A stretch of DNA of 64,000 bases from Brevibacillus humidisoli (GCF_020923435.1 NZ_CP087263.1:1197970-1261969), one strand, 5' to 3'; positions 34,198 to 45,130 are shown, numbered from the stretch's first letter. Notes: a model not told the origin generated them from the sequence alone. Translations and numbers: made by a program.

Positions 34198-34931
34198 ATG
34201 GGAAAGTAGCCCTGGTGACTGGGGCTTCCCGTGGAATTGGTAGAGCGATTGCCCTCAGCCTGGCCGAGGCTGGAGCTGACGTGGTGGTAAACTACGCGGG
34301 CAGCGAAGCAGCCGCCCAAGAAACGGTGGATCAAATCAAGTCGTTAGGCCGTTCATCCATCAAAGTGAGAGCCAACGTGGCCAGTGCAGAGGAAGTAAAC
34401 GAGATGTTTCGCACAGCCCTTGATCAGTTTGGTCGGATCGATATCTTGGTCAACAACGCCGGTATTACGCGGGACAATCTGCTGATGCGGATGAAGGAAG
34501 AAGAATGGGATGAAGTGATCGCGACCAACCTGAAAGGGGTATTCAACTGCATCAAGGCGGCGACCCGTCCGATGATGAAGCAGCGTGCCGGGCGGATCAT
34601 CAATATCACGTCTGTGGTAGGGGTACTGGGCAATCCGGGCCAGGCCAACTACGTTGCGGCCAAAGCAGGTGTGATTGGCCTGACCAAGACGACCGCCCGT
34701 GAGCTTGCCTCTCGCAACATCACCGTAAATGCTGTGGCACCGGGCTTCATCGAGACGGATATGACCGACAAGCTGGGAGATGAGCTCAAAACAGATATGC
34801 TCCGGCAAATCCCGCTGGCCCGGTTCGGGCAGGTGGACGACATCGCTCAGGTGGTTCGCTTCCTCGCATCTGACGCCGCCGGCTACATGACCGGACAGAC
34901 TCTCCATGTCGATGGCGGCATGTATATGTAG
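34191..34931 (+). CDS. fabG: 3-oxoacyl-ACP reductase
   Basis: 246-aa short-chain dehydrogenase; ATG 34191 follows GGAGGGG. NADPH motif [17 protein letters not shown], catalytic Ser in INITSVVG and Tyr-x-x-x-Lys in [12 protein letters not shown]-terminal [15 protein letters not shown]. First reduction of the elongation cycle. Confidence 0.97.
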   Translation: MLNGKVALVTGASRGIGRAIALSLAEAGADVVVNYAGSEAAAQETVDQIKSLGRSSIKVRANVASAEEVNEMFRTALDQFGRIDILVNNAGITRDNLLMRMKEEEWDEVIATNLKGVFNCIKAATRPMMKQRAGRIINITSVVGVLGNPGQANYVAAKAGVIGLTKTTARELASRNITVNAVAPGFIETDMTDKLGDELKTDMLRQIPLARFGQVDDIAQVVRFLASDAAGYMTGQTLHVDGGMYM

Positions 34932-34969
34932 TGGATTGGGACTAGATGGTTTTTGATTATCTCTTCTTG

Positions 34970-34975
34970 TATAAT
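34970..34975 (+). promoter_or_regulatory. possible acpP -10 element
   Basis: TATAAT 28 bases before the acpP AUG codon, in the 66-base gap after fabG. No clear -35. Confidence 0.35.
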
Positions 34976-34997
34976 GCTGGAGAGGGGGTGAAGCAAG

Positions 34998-35231
34998 ATG
35001 GCAGACACACTTGAACGTGTAAAGAAGATCATCGTCGACCGTCTGGATGTAGACGAGTCCAAGGTAACGCTGGAGGCATCTTTTAAAGAAGATCTGGGTG
35101 CTGACTCCCTGGATGTGGTTGAACTCGTCATGGAACTGGAGGACGAGTTTGACTTGGAGATCTCCGACGAAGACGCTGAAAAAATCTCGACTGTGGGTGA
35201 AGTCGTAGCGTACATAGACTCCCACAAGTAA
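34998..35231 (+). CDS. acpP: acyl carrier protein
   Basis: 77 aa; ATG 34998 follows GAGGGGGTGAAGCAAG. The phosphopantetheine Ser is in [17 protein letters not shown]; the whole protein is acidic and helical. A GGAGTCCC/GGGACTCC hairpin (35242-35267) follows the stop, with little T-tract. Confidence 0.98.
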   Translation: MADTLERVKKIIVDRLDVDESKVTLEASFKEDLGADSLDVVELVMELEDEFDLEISDEDAEKISTVGEVVAYIDSHK

Positions 35232-35392
35232 AGAGTAGACAGGAGTCCCGCTGTCATGTGGGACTCCTCCCTTCACTTTGCGGCCCCATTTGGCTGAAAC
35301 AGGGATTTCTGAGATGATGAAACCGGATCGGCATTCGATCCGTTGATCCATAGAGCAAACAGACAGTCATACAAGATACAGAGGTGAACGGA

Positions 35393-36634
35393 ATGAAACG
35401 AAGAGTGGTGATTACCGGCGCCGGTGTGATTTCACCAGTGGGGAATGACGTAACCACGTTTTGGAACAGCCTGCTTGCGGGCAAGTCTGGAATCAGCAGA
35501 ATCTCGTCGTTTGACGTTTCGGATTATCCGACGCAGATTGCAGGCGAAGTAAAAGATTTCGATCCCGAGATGTACATGGAGAAGAAGGAGATCCGACGGA
35601 CCGACCGTTTCGTCCAGTTTGCGACTGCGGCAGCGAAGATGGCCGTACAAAATGCCGGTTTGCAGATCGGGGAACAGAATGCCCGTCGTGTCGGTGTGTA
35701 TATTGGATCAGGCATTGGCGGATTGACCACTTGGGAAGAGCAGCACACGGTATTGATGGAAAAAGGACCGCGTCGGGTAAGCCCCTTCTTCATCCCGATG
35801 ATGATCGCCAACATGGCCACCGGTCAGGTATCGATCGAGCTCGGGGCCAAAGGACCGACATCCAGCGCGATTACTGCTTGTGCTACCGGGACGAACGCCA
35901 TTGGCGACGCATTCAAACTGATCCAGTACGGCAAGGCCGATGCGATGGTAACAGGCGGTGCTGAGGCGACGATTCGTCCGATGGCGCTGGCCGGTTTCTG
36001 CTCTGCAAAAGCGATGTCGACGCGAAATGATGAACCGGAAAAGGCGAGCAGACCGTTTGACCGCGATCGCGATGGATTCGTCATGGGAGAAGGAGCAGGC
36101 GTGATCGTGCTGGAAGAACTGGAACACGCCCAGAAGCGGGGAGCAGAGATTCTCGCAGAAGTGATCGGTTACGGTATGAGTGGGGATGCGTACCATATCA
36201 CGGCTCCGGCGCCGGGAGGAGAAGGGGCCGCTCGCTGCATGCAGGATGCCCTGGACGATGCAGGAATCGAGCCTAGCGAGGTCGGGTATATTAATGCTCA
36301 CGGCACCTCGACCGAACCGGGCGACATCGCGGAAACGATGGCGATCAAGGCCGTGTTTGGCGAACACGCGTACCGGTTGGCTGTCAGCTCCACCAAATCG
36401 ATGACGGGACACTTGTTGGGAGCGACAGGAGCGATCGAAGCGATTGCGACGACCTTTGCTCTGCGAGATCAGATCCTGCCGCCTACCATCAATCTGGAGC
36501 ACCCTGATCCCCAGTGTGACCTCGACTATGTACCGAACGAGGCACGACGGGCGAATGTGCAGGTGGCGATGTCCAACACCTTTGGATTTGGCGGACACAA
36601 TGCCACCATTGTCCTGAAGAAGTACACGCCGTAG
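35393..36634 (+). CDS. fabF: 3-oxoacyl-ACP synthase II
   Basis: 413 aa, the same length as the B. subtilis enzyme. ATG 35393 is five bases from GAGGTGA. Cys-His-His triad: [26 protein letters not shown] and [17 protein letters not shown]-terminal [10 protein letters not shown]. Elongating condensing enzyme, end of the lipid operon. Confidence 0.97.
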   Translation: MKRRVVITGAGVISPVGNDVTTFWNSLLAGKSGISRISSFDVSDYPTQIAGEVKDFDPEMYMEKKEIRRTDRFVQFATAAAKMAVQNAGLQIGEQNARRVGVYIGSGIGGLTTWEEQHTVLMEKGPRRVSPFFIPMMIANMATGQVSIELGAKGPTSSAITACATGTNAIGDAFKLIQYGKADAMVTGGAEATIRPMALAGFCSAKAMSTRNDEPEKASRPFDRDRDGFVMGEGAGVIVLEELEHAQKRGAEILAEVIGYGMSGDAYHITAPAPGGEGAARCMQDALDDAGIEPSEVGYINAHGTSTEPGDIAETMAIKAVFGEHAYRLAVSSTKSMTGHLLGATGAIEAIATTFALRDQILPPTINLEHPDPQCDLDYVPNEARRANVQVAMSNTFGFGGHNATIVLKKYTP

Positions 36635-36692
36635 GGGATCTCACCGCAATCGATGGAGATGAACCGGACAGGTGTGGAAGGTGGTGAGGCGG

Positions 36693-37379
36693 ATGAACTT
36701 TGCGCAGCTCCAGGAAAAGATTGGGGTTCGCTTTCGTGATGAACGCGTTTTGAGGCAGGCGTTCACCCATTCTTCCTATGTAAATGAACAGAAAGGGAGG
36801 CGGATCTGTGACAACGAACGCCTTGAATTCCTGGGCGATGCCGTGTTGGAGCTGACCGTTTCCCAGTTTTTATACAAGTCGTTTCCCAACATGAGCGAAG
36901 GCGAGATGACAAAACTGCGGGCAGCCATCGTGTGTGAACCGTCTCTTGTCAAGTTCGCGGAGCTTCTCCAGTTTGGTGAGTTGGTTTTGCTAGGAAAAGG
37001 AGAAGAGTTGACCGGCGGAAGACAGCGTCCGGCTCTGTTGGCGGATGTGTTTGAAGCGTTTATCGGCGCACTTTACCTGGATCAGGGGCTGGAAGTCGTC
37101 TTTCGCTTTATGGAAAAGTACGTCTACCCGCGAATCGACAAGGGAGAGTTTACACAGGTAACGGACTTTAAAAGTCAACTACAGGAATATGTCCAGCAGG
37201 AAAACATGGGCGACCTCCAGTACCGGATCATACAAGAGAAAGGACCCGCCCACAATCGGGAGTTCGTATCAGAGGTACTGTTGAACGACAAACCGCTGGG
37301 CACCGGGACAGGACGGTCCAAGAAAGAAGCAGAACAGCGGGCTGCTGCCCGCGCATTGATGGTGTTGGGAAGCAACTGA
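36693..37379 (+). CDS. rnc: ribonuclease III
   Basis: 228 aa from ATG 36693, just after GGTGAGGCGG. RNase III signature [17 protein letters not shown], second acidic site [18 protein letters not shown] and a C-terminal double-stranded-RNA-binding domain ([11 protein letters not shown] to [15 protein letters not shown]). Processes rRNA precursors and double-stranded RNA. Confidence 0.97.
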   Translation: MNFAQLQEKIGVRFRDERVLRQAFTHSSYVNEQKGRRICDNERLEFLGDAVLELTVSQFLYKSFPNMSEGEMTKLRAAIVCEPSLVKFAELLQFGELVLLGKGEELTGGRQRPALLADVFEAFIGALYLDQGLEVVFRFMEKYVYPRIDKGEFTQVTDFKSQLQEYVQQENMGDLQYRIIQEKGPAHNREFVSEVLLNDKPLGTGTGRSKKEAEQRAAARALMVLGSN

Positions 37380-37385
37380 CAGCGA

Positions 37386-37432
37386 CATCCCGATTCTTCA
37401 TTCCGCCGGTTGAAGAATGGGGATGTTTTTTT
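37386..37432 (+). terminator. terminator between rnc and smc
   Basis: A 15-base stem with mismatches (CATCCCGATTCTTCA with TGAAGAATGGGGATG), a ten-base loop and T8. Confidence 0.85.
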
Positions 37433-37552
37433 CTGTGGACGGGGGTTGCTTACTTTCCTGCTTCGACAAATGGGGCGGCTGTGATAAAATAAAACAGTTA
37501 TCGGACAAGAGGCACCAAACCGTTTTTGCAGGGCTCTATAGGGGGATGGAAG

Positions 37553-40500
37553 ATGTATCTAAAGCGGTTGGAGTTGATCGGATTCAAATCGTTTGCCGAC
37601 CGGACAGAACTGGAGTTTGTTCCAGGCGTCACGGCTGTGGTCGGACCGAACGGCAGCGGCAAGAGCAATGTCTCAGATGCGATTCGTTGGGTATTGGGCG
37701 AGCAAAGCGCCAAATCACTGCGCGGCGCCAAGATGGAGGACATCATTTTTGCCGGCAGCGATACGCGCAAACCGGTCAATTTTGCGGAAGTCTCACTCAC
37801 CTTGGACAATACGGATCAATCCCTCGGTATTGAATACTCGGAGGTAACCGTGACAAGGCGGGTCTATCGTTCGGGAGAGAGCGAATACTCGATCAACAAC
37901 CGTTCTTGCCGGTTAAAAGACATCATGGAGCTGTTTATGGACACAGGTGTGGGCAAAGAGGCCTATTCGATTATCGGGCAGGGACGGATTGAGGAAATCC
38001 TCAGCACCAAGTCGGAAGACAGACGCGGAATCTTTGAAGAGGCCGCCGGCATCGTCAAATACAAGACGAGGAAGCGGGAAGCAGAGAAAAAGCTGGACGA
38101 GACCGAACAAAACCTGGTCCGTATCCATGATATCGTCAGTGAGATTGACGAGCAGGTGGGGCCGCTGGAAGAACAGGCGGAAAAAGCAAAAGCGTACAAG
38201 TCCCTGCAGCAGCAGCTGACGGAGCATGAAGTCGCTCTCTACGTTCAGCAGATTGATGTCGCCCATGCCAAATGGCAGGAGTCGACAGAACGGGTAAATC
38301 AACTTCGTGAACAATTGGCTGGTTTGTCTGCCCAAGCAGCATCACACGAAGCCAACCTGGAACAAGCCCGCTTTCATGTCGGTCAGATCGATCAGTCGAT
38401 CGAAGAACTGCAGCAGGTATTGCTGGCGGTTAGTGAAGAAGTAGAGAAGGCAGAAGGGCAGCGCGAAGTGTTAAAGGAGCGGCAGCGCAATCTGGCGGGG
38501 AATCGTCAGCAGACGCTGGAGAGAATGCATAGATTGACCGAAAAGCAGCGATTGACGGAAGAACAGCTGGCAGAGGAGCGACAGCGGCAGGCTGAAGCAG
38601 AAGCCCGCTTCCGTGAATCAGAGCAGTCGCTGGCTGAGGCGGAGCTATCTTACGCAGAGATGGTGCAAGCGCTCAATGACGATGTGGAAACGTTGAAGAG
38701 CGACTACTTTGAGACACTGAACGAGATGGCTAATCTGCGAAACGACATTCGTCACGGGGAACAACTGCTGCAAACCCATCAAGCAAGGGTGGAACGACTG
38801 CTGCAGGAAAAGGAGCGGCTTGCAGCAGAAGAGCAGGAGCGCCTCACCAAACTGGAATCGTATCAGCAGGAATTGACCGAGTTGGAGCGATCGATCGAGG
38901 AGACACTGACGCTATACCGGAATCTGATGGAAGGCATCCGCGAACGGCAATCACAAGCAGAGAAATCCCGCAAAGAACTGCATCAGTATGAACAAAGAAA
39001 AGAAGCAGCCAAATCGCGGCTCGATCTGCTCAAAGAGATGCAAAGCGAGTTTGCCGGATTCCAGCACGGCGTCAAGGAAATCCTCAAAGCGCGGGAAAAA
39101 GGGTTTCAGGGAATCCACGGCGCTGTCGCGGAGCTGGTCAAAGTGCCGGAGAAAGTAGAAACGGCAATTGAAGTGGCCCTCGGTGGGGCATTGCAAAACG
39201 TCGTGGTCGAAGATGAGGCGTCTGGGCGAAAAGCCATTGCCTATCTGAAACAGCATAACCTGGGGAGAGCGACGTTCTTGCCGCTCGATGTGATTCGGCC
39301 TCGTTCCATCCAGGATAGTGACCGGAGGACAGTTGAGCGTCAGACAGGCGTGGTCGGCATCGCCAGTCAGTTGGTCAGCTCAGAACAGCGGTACCGTTCG
39401 ATCGTTGAATCACTATTGGGAAATGTGATCGTCACCGAGACGCTTGAGCAGGCAAATCAGGTGGCGCGAGCCTGTGGCTATCGCTATCGTGTGGTCACAT
39501 TGGAGGGCGATATCGTCAATGCCGGCGGTTCGATGACAGGTGGTACGCTAAAGAAAAACACGGCCAACCTGCTGGGTAGAGGCAGACAGGCAGAAGAACT
39601 GGAAGCAACCCTCCAAGAACTGGACAAGGCGATTGAGGGACAACAAGCGGCCCTCGTAGCATTGGCTGCCGAGATCAAACAGATGGAACAGCAGCAGGAG
39701 CAGCTGCGCAGTCAAGGGGAAACCCTGCGAGTCAGGGAACAGGAGCAGAAAGGTCTTGTCCAGCAGACAGAAGCAGCAGGCAAAACGATTGCGGAACGGC
39801 TGTTTGTTCTCGATCAGGACTTGGAAGGCTACCAGCGGGAGATGGAAGAAACCAACCGCAAGTTGACTGAGCAGAAGCAGCGCTTGGACGAGCTTGCCGT
39901 AGAAGAACAGCGGTTGACCGAACAAATCGCCGCAGCTGAAACGAAGCGGCAGGAACATCTCTCCAACAAGGAAGAGATGAACGAACGAATCACCGGTCTC
40001 AAAGTGACCGTTGCTCAGGTAAAGCAAGAACATCAGTCCCGTACCGAGCAGGTAGAGCGGCTTGAACAGCAGCTCGACGCCCTGAAGCGAGAGTGGGCAG
40101 AAGCGAGCGAGAGCATGACGCTGCTGGATGAGCAGGAAGCGGACAGCCAAGGGGCATTTCGTGAACTGGACAGCAAGATTGGCGTGCTGCGTCAGGATAA
40201 AGATCGTGTAGCAGTTTTGATTCAGGAACGACGTGGCGAGCGGGCCGCTCAGTTCGCCAAACAGGAGCAGTTGGAACTGGAGGCAAAAGAGGGGCAAAAA
40301 CAGGTAAAAGCAGTAGAAGATCGGCTGCATCAGGAAGAAGTAAAGACCAACCGCTACGATGTCGAACTGGATCACCTGCTGACCAAGTTGTCGGAGGAAT
40401 ACGAGCTAAGTTACGAATTGGCCAGCCAGCGCTACCAGTCTCAGGTCAGCATCCAGGAACAACAGCAGATCGTCGCCCGACTGAAAAAAGAGATCGCCGG

Positions 40501-41125
40501 TCTGGGGACGGTCAACCTAGGGGCGATTGAAGAGTACGAACGGCTGTCAGAACGGCTTGTTTTTCTGCGCACACAGGAGGCTGACCTGAATGAAGCAAAA
40601 GCTATGTTGTACCAGGTGATCGCTGAAATGGACGAAGAGATGTCCCGTCGTTTCCGTGAGACATTTGAGGAGATACGGGAAAAGTTTCAGGAGGTATTCG
40701 TCGAGCTGTTTGGCGGAGGTCGAGCTGATCTGGTGCTGTCCCAGCCGGATAACCTCCTAGAGACAGGAGTTGACATCGTCGCGCAGCCTCCTGGCAAGAA
40801 GCTGCAGAACCTGGCTCTCTTGTCTGGTGGAGAACGGGCCTTTACGGCAATGGCGCTGCTGTTTTCGATTCTGAAGGTGAAGCCGGTCCCATTCTGTGTG
40901 CTGGACGAAGTAGAGGCGGCGCTCGATGAAGCCAATGTCAGCCGTTTTGCCGAGTATATGCACCGTTTCAGCAAGCAGACGCAGTTTATCTGTGTCACCC
41001 ACCGGAAAGGAACGATGGAGAACGCTGACGTGCTGTACGGCATTACGATGCAGGAAGGCGGTGTTTCCAAACTGGTCTCGGTACGGTTGGAAGATACCAA
41101 GAAGCTGATTGAGACCGCGTCCTAG
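37553..41125 (+). CDS. smc: chromosome condensation ATPase SMC
   Basis: 1190 aa; ATG 37553 follows GGGGGATGGAAG. Head: MYLKRLELIGFKSFADRTEL, Walker A VVGPNGSGKSNVSDAIRWVLG near residue 30, Q-loop. Two long coiled coils rich in Glu/Gln/Leu flank the hinge (about 510-670; GIHGAVAELVKVPE, GGSMTGG). C-terminal signature LSGGERAFTAMALLF near 1090 and Walker B VLDEVEAALDEANV. Works with ScpA/ScpB (not in the window). Confidence 0.98.
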   Translation: MYLKRLELIGFKSFADRTELEFVPGVTAVVGPNGSGKSNVSDAIRWVLGEQSAKSLRGAKMEDIIFAGSDTRKPVNFAEVSLTLDNTDQSLGIEYSEVTVTRRVYRSGESEYSINNRSCRLKDIMELFMDTGVGKEAYSIIGQGRIEEILSTKSEDRRGIFEEAAGIVKYKTRKREAEKKLDETEQNLVRIHDIVSEIDEQVGPLEEQAEKAKAYKSLQQQLTEHEVALYVQQIDVAHAKWQESTERVNQLREQLAGLSAQAASHEANLEQARFHVGQIDQSIEELQQVLLAVSEEVEKAEGQREVLKERQRNLAGNRQQTLERMHRLTEKQRLTEEQLAEERQRQAEAEARFRESEQSLAEAELSYAEMVQALNDDVETLKSDYFETLNEMANLRNDIRHGEQLLQTHQARVERLLQEKERLAAEEQERLTKLESYQQELTELERSIEETLTLYRNLMEGIRERQSQAEKSRKELHQYEQRKEAAKSRLDLLKEMQSEFAGFQHGVKEILKAREKGFQGIHGAVAELVKVPEKVETAIEVALGGALQNVVVEDEASGRKAIAYLKQHNLGRATFLPLDVIRPRSIQDSDRRTVERQTGVVGIASQLVSSEQRYRSIVESLLGNVIVTETLEQANQVARACGYRYRVVTLEGDIVNAGGSMTGGTLKKNTANLLGRGRQAEELEATLQELDKAIEGQQAALVALAAEIKQMEQQQEQLRSQGETLRVREQEQKGLVQQTEAAGKTIAERLFVLDQDLEGYQREMEETNRKLTEQKQRLDELAVEEQRLTEQIAAAETKRQEHLSNKEEMNERITGLKVTVAQVKQEHQSRTEQVERLEQQLDALKREWAEASESMTLLDEQEADSQGAFRELDSKIGVLRQDKDRVAVLIQERRGERAAQFAKQEQLELEAKEGQKQVKAVEDRLHQEEVKTNRYDVELDHLLTKLSEEYELSYELASQRYQSQVSIQEQQQIVARLKKEIAGLGTVNLGAIEEYERLSERLVFLRTQEADLNEAKAMLYQVIAEMDEEMSRRFRETFEEIREKFQEVFVELFGGGRADLVLSQPDNLLETGVDIVAQPPGKKLQNLALLSGGERAFTAMALLFSILKVKPVPFCVLDEVEAALDEANVSRFAEYMHRFSKQTQFICVTHRKGTMENADVLYGITMQEGGVSKLVSVRLEDTKKLIETAS

Positions 41126-41155
41126 AGCGCGATACTGGAAGGGAGGATGAGGGAC

Positions 41156-42163
41156 ATGAGCTTTTTTAAGAAACTGCGTGAAGCAATCGTGCAAAAATCG
41201 GAGGCGGTCACGCAAAAGTTTACAGAAGGCTTGACCAAAACGAGGGATGTGCTTGTCGGCCGAGTGGAAGACCTGGTCCGCCGGTACAAGAAAATAGACG
41301 AAGATTTTTTTGAAGAACTGGAAGAGATCCTGATCGGTGCAGATGTCGGAGTGGGCACAGTGATGGAATTGATTGACGGATTGCGCGAGGAAGTACGAAA
41401 GCGAAAGATTGAAAGTGCGATTGAGCTGCAGCCGATTCTCTCCGAGCGTCTGGTGGCGCTGCTGAAGAATGAGAATGAGCAGGAGACCGCATTGGAGGTT
41501 CAAGAAGGTCGCCTCAATGTGATTCTGTTCGTCGGTGTGAATGGGGTAGGGAAAACGACAACGATCGGCAAGATGGCCCACATGTTTAAACAACAGGGGA
41601 AGAAAGTACTGCTTGCGGCGGGCGATACGTTCCGTGCGGCGGCCATTGAACAGTTGGAAGTATGGGGAGAGCGTGTCGGGGTCGAGGTGATCAGGCACAG
41701 CCAAGGGGCCGATCCGGCGGCCGTTATTTTCGACGCGGTACAGGCAGCCAAATCACGGGGAGCAGACGTACTGCTGTGTGATACGGCAGGACGTCTGCAA
41801 AACAAAGTAAACCTGATGGAAGAGCTGAACAAAATCTACCGCGTGGTGCAGCGGGAAGTGCCTGATGGGCCGCACGAAGTGCTGCTGGTGCTGGATGCGA
41901 CCACCGGGCAGAATGCCCTCTCGCAGGCTAAGACGTTTGGCAAGTCAGCCGGTGTGACTGGTATTGTTCTGACCAAACTGGACGGAACAGCCAAGGGCGG
42001 TATTGTGATCGCCATTCGCAACGAATTGAACCTGCCGGTAAAATACGTTGGACTCGGAGAGGGGATGGACGATCTGCAGCCATTTGATCCGGAGCAGTTC
42101 GTTCATGCCTTGTTCGCCGGATTGATCGAGCAGGAGACAGAAGCAGAACAGACAGACCAGTAA
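41156..42163 (+). CDS. ftsY: signal recognition particle receptor FtsY
   Basis: 335 aa. ATG 41156 is nine bases from GGGAGG and gives the typical [10 protein letters not shown] start; ATG 41147 abuts the SD. NG domain: [15 protein letters not shown] (G1), [26 protein letters not shown] (G3), [11 protein letters not shown] (G4) and [14 protein letters not shown]. GTPase that docks SRP-ribosome complexes at the membrane. Confidence 0.98.
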   Translation: MSFFKKLREAIVQKSEAVTQKFTEGLTKTRDVLVGRVEDLVRRYKKIDEDFFEELEEILIGADVGVGTVMELIDGLREEVRKRKIESAIELQPILSERLVALLKNENEQETALEVQEGRLNVILFVGVNGVGKTTTIGKMAHMFKQQGKKVLLAAGDTFRAAAIEQLEVWGERVGVEVIRHSQGADPAAVIFDAVQAAKSRGADVLLCDTAGRLQNKVNLMEELNKIYRVVQREVPDGPHEVLLVLDATTGQNALSQAKTFGKSAGVTGIVLTKLDGTAKGGIVIAIRNELNLPVKYVGLGEGMDDLQPFDPEQFVHALFAGLIEQETEAEQTDQ

Positions 42164-42182
42164 CCTGGGAAGGGGAATATCC

Positions 42183-42803
42183 GTGTTCCAACCATGGCTG
42201 ACCATCTGGACCAGACCGCGGGAAACCGTGCGCGATGTTCTGCTTTACCGCCTATCGTGGCTTATCGCCCCCGTAATGATCCTGTCAGGCATCGGAGAAG
42301 TATTGAACAGAGCAGCAACGAAGAGCATGGGCGACACCCATAGCACACTGCAAATCTTTGGTTTTGCCATTTTGGTGGGGCCGCTGTCCGGCCTTTTGAC
42401 CCTCTTCTTAGGCAGTTGGCTGCTGCATCTGACAGGTAAATGGATGAAGGGGGCAGCGACACTGGCTGAGGTTCGTACTGCCGTTGCGTGCGGCAACATC
42501 CCGCTGGCTTGGCTGCTGCTGTTGTGGATCCCGGAATACCTATTGTTTGGAAAGGAATTGTTTACGTCAAGAACACCAGTGATTGACAGCAATCCGTTCC
42601 TGTTGTGGACATTGCTCGCCTTCTTATTTATGGAGTTGGTTGGCACGGTCTGGGCTTTTATCTGTTTTATCCATTGCCTGGGAGAGGTACAGCGGTTTTC
42701 CGCCTGGAAAGCACTAGGGAACACGGTGGTTGCAGTGTTGATTGGCCTGATTCCACTTTTGCTGCTCGCCTCCATGATTGGCTTGTCCTGGATGATTCTC
42801 TAG
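42183..42803 (+). CDS. Yip1-family integral membrane protein
   Basis: 206 aa; GTG 42183 follows AAGGGGAATATCC. Starts with the Yip1 head (PWLTIWTRPRETVRDVL) followed by five membrane helices with short loops. Yip1-type proteins in bacteria have no settled function. It sits between ftsY (19 bases upstream) and the ylxM-ffh promoter, a position with no counterpart in B. subtilis. Confidence 0.75.
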   Translation: MFQPWLTIWTRPRETVRDVLLYRLSWLIAPVMILSGIGEVLNRAATKSMGDTHSTLQIFGFAILVGPLSGLLTLFLGSWLLHLTGKWMKGAATLAEVRTAVACGNIPLAWLLLLWIPEYLLFGKELFTSRTPVIDSNPFLLWTLLAFLFMELVGTVWAFICFIHCLGEVQRFSAWKALGNTVVAVLIGLIPLLLLASMIGLSWMIL

Positions 42804-42829
42804 GGTGAAATCCATGTCAATAAAAATCC

Positions 42830-42858
42830 TTGACAGCATGAGCGGAATTAGGTAGTAT
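42830..42858 (+). promoter_or_regulatory. promoter of ylxM-ffh
   Basis: Perfect TTGACA 42830-42835, a 17-base spacer and TAGTAT 42853-42858. A GTAAAGG/CCTTTAC hairpin lies in the leader. Confidence 0.8.
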
Positions 42859-42930
42859 AAGTAATGGTTTTGTAAAGGCAATTCCTTTACAGCCTCGCAA
42901 CCGAGGATCTCTGGCAAAGGATTGGTTTTC

Positions 42931-43269
42931 ATGTTGGAAAAGACCAATCAAGTGAATCTCTTGTTCGACTTTTACGCCGCCCTGTTAAAAGGGAAGCAGC
43001 GTGAATACCTGGAACTCTACTATCTGGACGATCTCTCATTGAGTGAGATCGCGGAGATGTACGAAGTGAGCCGTCAAGCCGTTTACGATCACATCAAGCG
43101 GGCCGAGAAACAGTTGTTCGAGTACGAACAAAAGCTGCAGCTTGCGTCGCGGCACGAACTGCGCAAGACGATGTGCTCCCGAATGACCCAGTTGGTAGAA
43201 TCACTCCCGGCAGGCGATGCAAGAGATGAGCTGCTTTCTTTGCTCCACCAACTCTCAGAGATGGATTAG
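42931..43269 (+). CDS. ylxM: YlxM/UPF0122 putative DNA-binding protein
   Basis: 112 aa; ATG 42931 follows AAAGGA. Sigma-factor region-4-like helix-turn-helix: [40 protein letters not shown]. Always beside ffh; may regulate or assist the SRP operon. Confidence 0.95.
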   Translation: MLEKTNQVNLLFDFYAALLKGKQREYLELYYLDDLSLSEIAEMYEVSRQAVYDHIKRAEKQLFEYEQKLQLASRHELRKTMCSRMTQLVESLPAGDARDELLSLLHQLSEMD

Positions 43270-43281
43270 GAGGGAGCGCAC

Positions 43282-44715
43282 ATGGCATTTGAAAGCTTGG
43301 CAAGTCGGTTGCAAAGTGCATTTGACAAACTGCGCGGCAGAGGCAAGATTGACGAGGCAGCGGTTAACGAAGCGATGCGCGAAGTCCGCCTCGCCTTGCT
43401 GGAAGCCGATGTTAACTTCAAGGTAGTAAAAGAGTTCGTCGCTCGCGTGAAAGAACGGGCCGTCGGTCAGGAAGTGCTGAAGAGCCTGACTCCCGGGCAG
43501 ATGGTGATCAAGGTCGTCAACGACGAACTGACCCAACTGATGGGCGGTGACGTAGCCAAGATTGCGACGGCGCCCAAACCGCCAACCGTGGTGATGATGG
43601 TTGGACTGCAAGGTGCCGGGAAAACCACGACTACCGGTAAGCTGGCCAAGTATCTGCAGAAGCAGAACCGCAAGCCGTTCTTGGTAGCGGGAGACATCTA
43701 TCGTCCGGCTGCGATCAAGCAGCTGCAGGTGCTGGGTGAGCAAGTTGGCGCACCGGTCTTTTCACTGGGGGATCAGGTAAGTCCTGTGGAGATCGCCCGC
43801 CAGGCGATTGAGCAGGCCAAGGAACAGCATCTCGATTACGTGTTGATCGATACGGCTGGCCGCCTGCACATTGACGAAGCGTTGATGGATGAGCTGCAGC
43901 AGATCCGTGAAGCCGTCAACCCGGATGAAATCCTGCTCGTCGTCGATGCCATGACCGGTCAAGATGCGGTAAACGTGGCGGAGAGCTTCAACAGTCAGTT
44001 GGAGTTGAGCGGCGTGATTCTGACCAAGCTGGACGGCGATACTCGCGGTGGGGCCGCCCTGTCGGTCAAAGCGGTGACCGGCAAGCCGATCAAGTTCGCC
44101 GGGATGGGTGAAAAGCTGGACAGCCTGGAGCCGTTTTATCCGGAACGGATGGCATCGCGAATATTGGGTATGGGTGATGTACTCAGCCTGATTGAGAAGG
44201 CGCAGGACGCGGTGGACACGGACAAGGCTAAACAGATGGAACAGCAGATGCGTCAAGGAGAGTTTACCTTTGACATGTTCCTTGAGTCGATGGAGCAGAT
44301 GCGCAAGATGGGGCCGCTGGAGGATTTGCTCGGCATGTTGCCGGGGATGAACCGCAAGGCGATGAAAGACCTCAAAGTAGACGAGAAGCAGCTCGCCCGC
44401 ACGGAAGCGATTGTCAAGTCGATGACGCTCGCCGAACGCTCCGATCCGGATCTGCTAAACGCCAGCCGCCGCAAGCGAATCGCTGCCGGCAGTGGTACCA
44501 GCGTGCAGGAAGTGAACCGGTTCATCAAACAGTTTGAAGACATGAAAAAGATGATGAAGCAGTTCAGCGGCGCGGCTGACAAGATGAAAAAGAAAGGCAA
44601 GAAAAAGGGCTTGAAACTGCCGTTTGGAAGCGGTGGAGCAACCCAGTTTCCGACCGGAGGCAAGGGGAAGGATGGACTCAACTTCCCATTCAACTTCAAG
44701 CCACCGTTCAAGTAA
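43282..44715 (+). CDS. ffh: signal recognition particle protein Ffh
   Basis: 477 aa; ATG 43282 follows AGGAGGGAG. N domain, then G domain (GLQGAGKTTTTGKLAKYLQ, AGDIYRPAAIKQL, LIDTAGRLHID, LTKLDGDTRGGAAL) and the Met-rich M domain (LESMEQMRKMGPLEDLLGML) with the RNA-binding GSGTSVQEVNRFIKQF. The C-terminal tail after about residue 432 is basic then Gly/Phe/Pro-rich and makes it about 30 residues longer than B. subtilis Ffh (446 aa). Confidence 0.98.
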   Translation: MAFESLASRLQSAFDKLRGRGKIDEAAVNEAMREVRLALLEADVNFKVVKEFVARVKERAVGQEVLKSLTPGQMVIKVVNDELTQLMGGDVAKIATAPKPPTVVMMVGLQGAGKTTTTGKLAKYLQKQNRKPFLVAGDIYRPAAIKQLQVLGEQVGAPVFSLGDQVSPVEIARQAIEQAKEQHLDYVLIDTAGRLHIDEALMDELQQIREAVNPDEILLVVDAMTGQDAVNVAESFNSQLELSGVILTKLDGDTRGGAALSVKAVTGKPIKFAGMGEKLDSLEPFYPERMASRILGMGDVLSLIEKAQDAVDTDKAKQMEQQMRQGEFTFDMFLESMEQMRKMGPLEDLLGMLPGMNRKAMKDLKVDEKQLARTEAIVKSMTLAERSDPDLLNASRRKRIAAGSGTSVQEVNRFIKQFEDMKKMMKQFSGAADKMKKKGKKKGLKLPFGSGGATQFPTGGKGKDGLNFPFNFKPPFK

Positions 44716-44833
44716 GGATGAAATGCGTGAACTCTCTTCACGGCTCAGCCGATCAGCCGAGACCGTGATGGTTCAGATATAGCAATGACTGGCGACGCGA
44801 TTGGGCGTTGATCATAACAGGAGGTGAAACACG

Positions 44834-45106
44834 ATGGCAGTTAAAATTCGTCTGAAGCGCATGGGTTCCAAAAAGAATCCATTCTACCGCGTAGTGGTGG
44901 CTGACTCTCGCTCCCCTCGTGACGGCCGCTTTATCGAGGAAATCGGTTACTACAATCCAGTAGCTCAGCCGGCTGTTGTCAACATCGATGAGGATAAGGC
45001 TGTGAAGTGGATTTTGAATGGTGCTGCACCGACAGACACAGTGCGCAACCTGCTGTCCAAAGCAGGCGTTTTGGCAAAAGTACACGAAGCAAAATACGGC
45101 AAGTAA
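44834..45106 (+). CDS. rpsP: 30S ribosomal protein S16
   Basis: 90 aa; ATG 44834 follows [35 protein letters not shown] and [18 protein letters not shown] are diagnostic. Starts the S16-KhpA pair. Confidence 0.98.
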   Translation: MAVKIRLKRMGSKKNPFYRVVVADSRSPRDGRFIEEIGYYNPVAQPAVVNIDEDKAVKWILNGAAPTDTVRNLLSKAGVLAKVHEAKYGK

Positions 45107-45130
45107 TCGCTTCTCGCGGGGGGTCATGCG

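Noticed and set aside
34353-35351. 332-aa minus-strand frame over fabG-acpP
   Set aside because: Shadow of two certain genes on the opposite strand.
35708-36598. 296-aa minus-strand frame over fabF
   Set aside because: Shadow frame; fabF is certain and no ribosome site is present.
40757-41704. 315-aa minus-strand frame over smc-ftsY
   Set aside because: Antisense shadow of the SMC head and FtsY.
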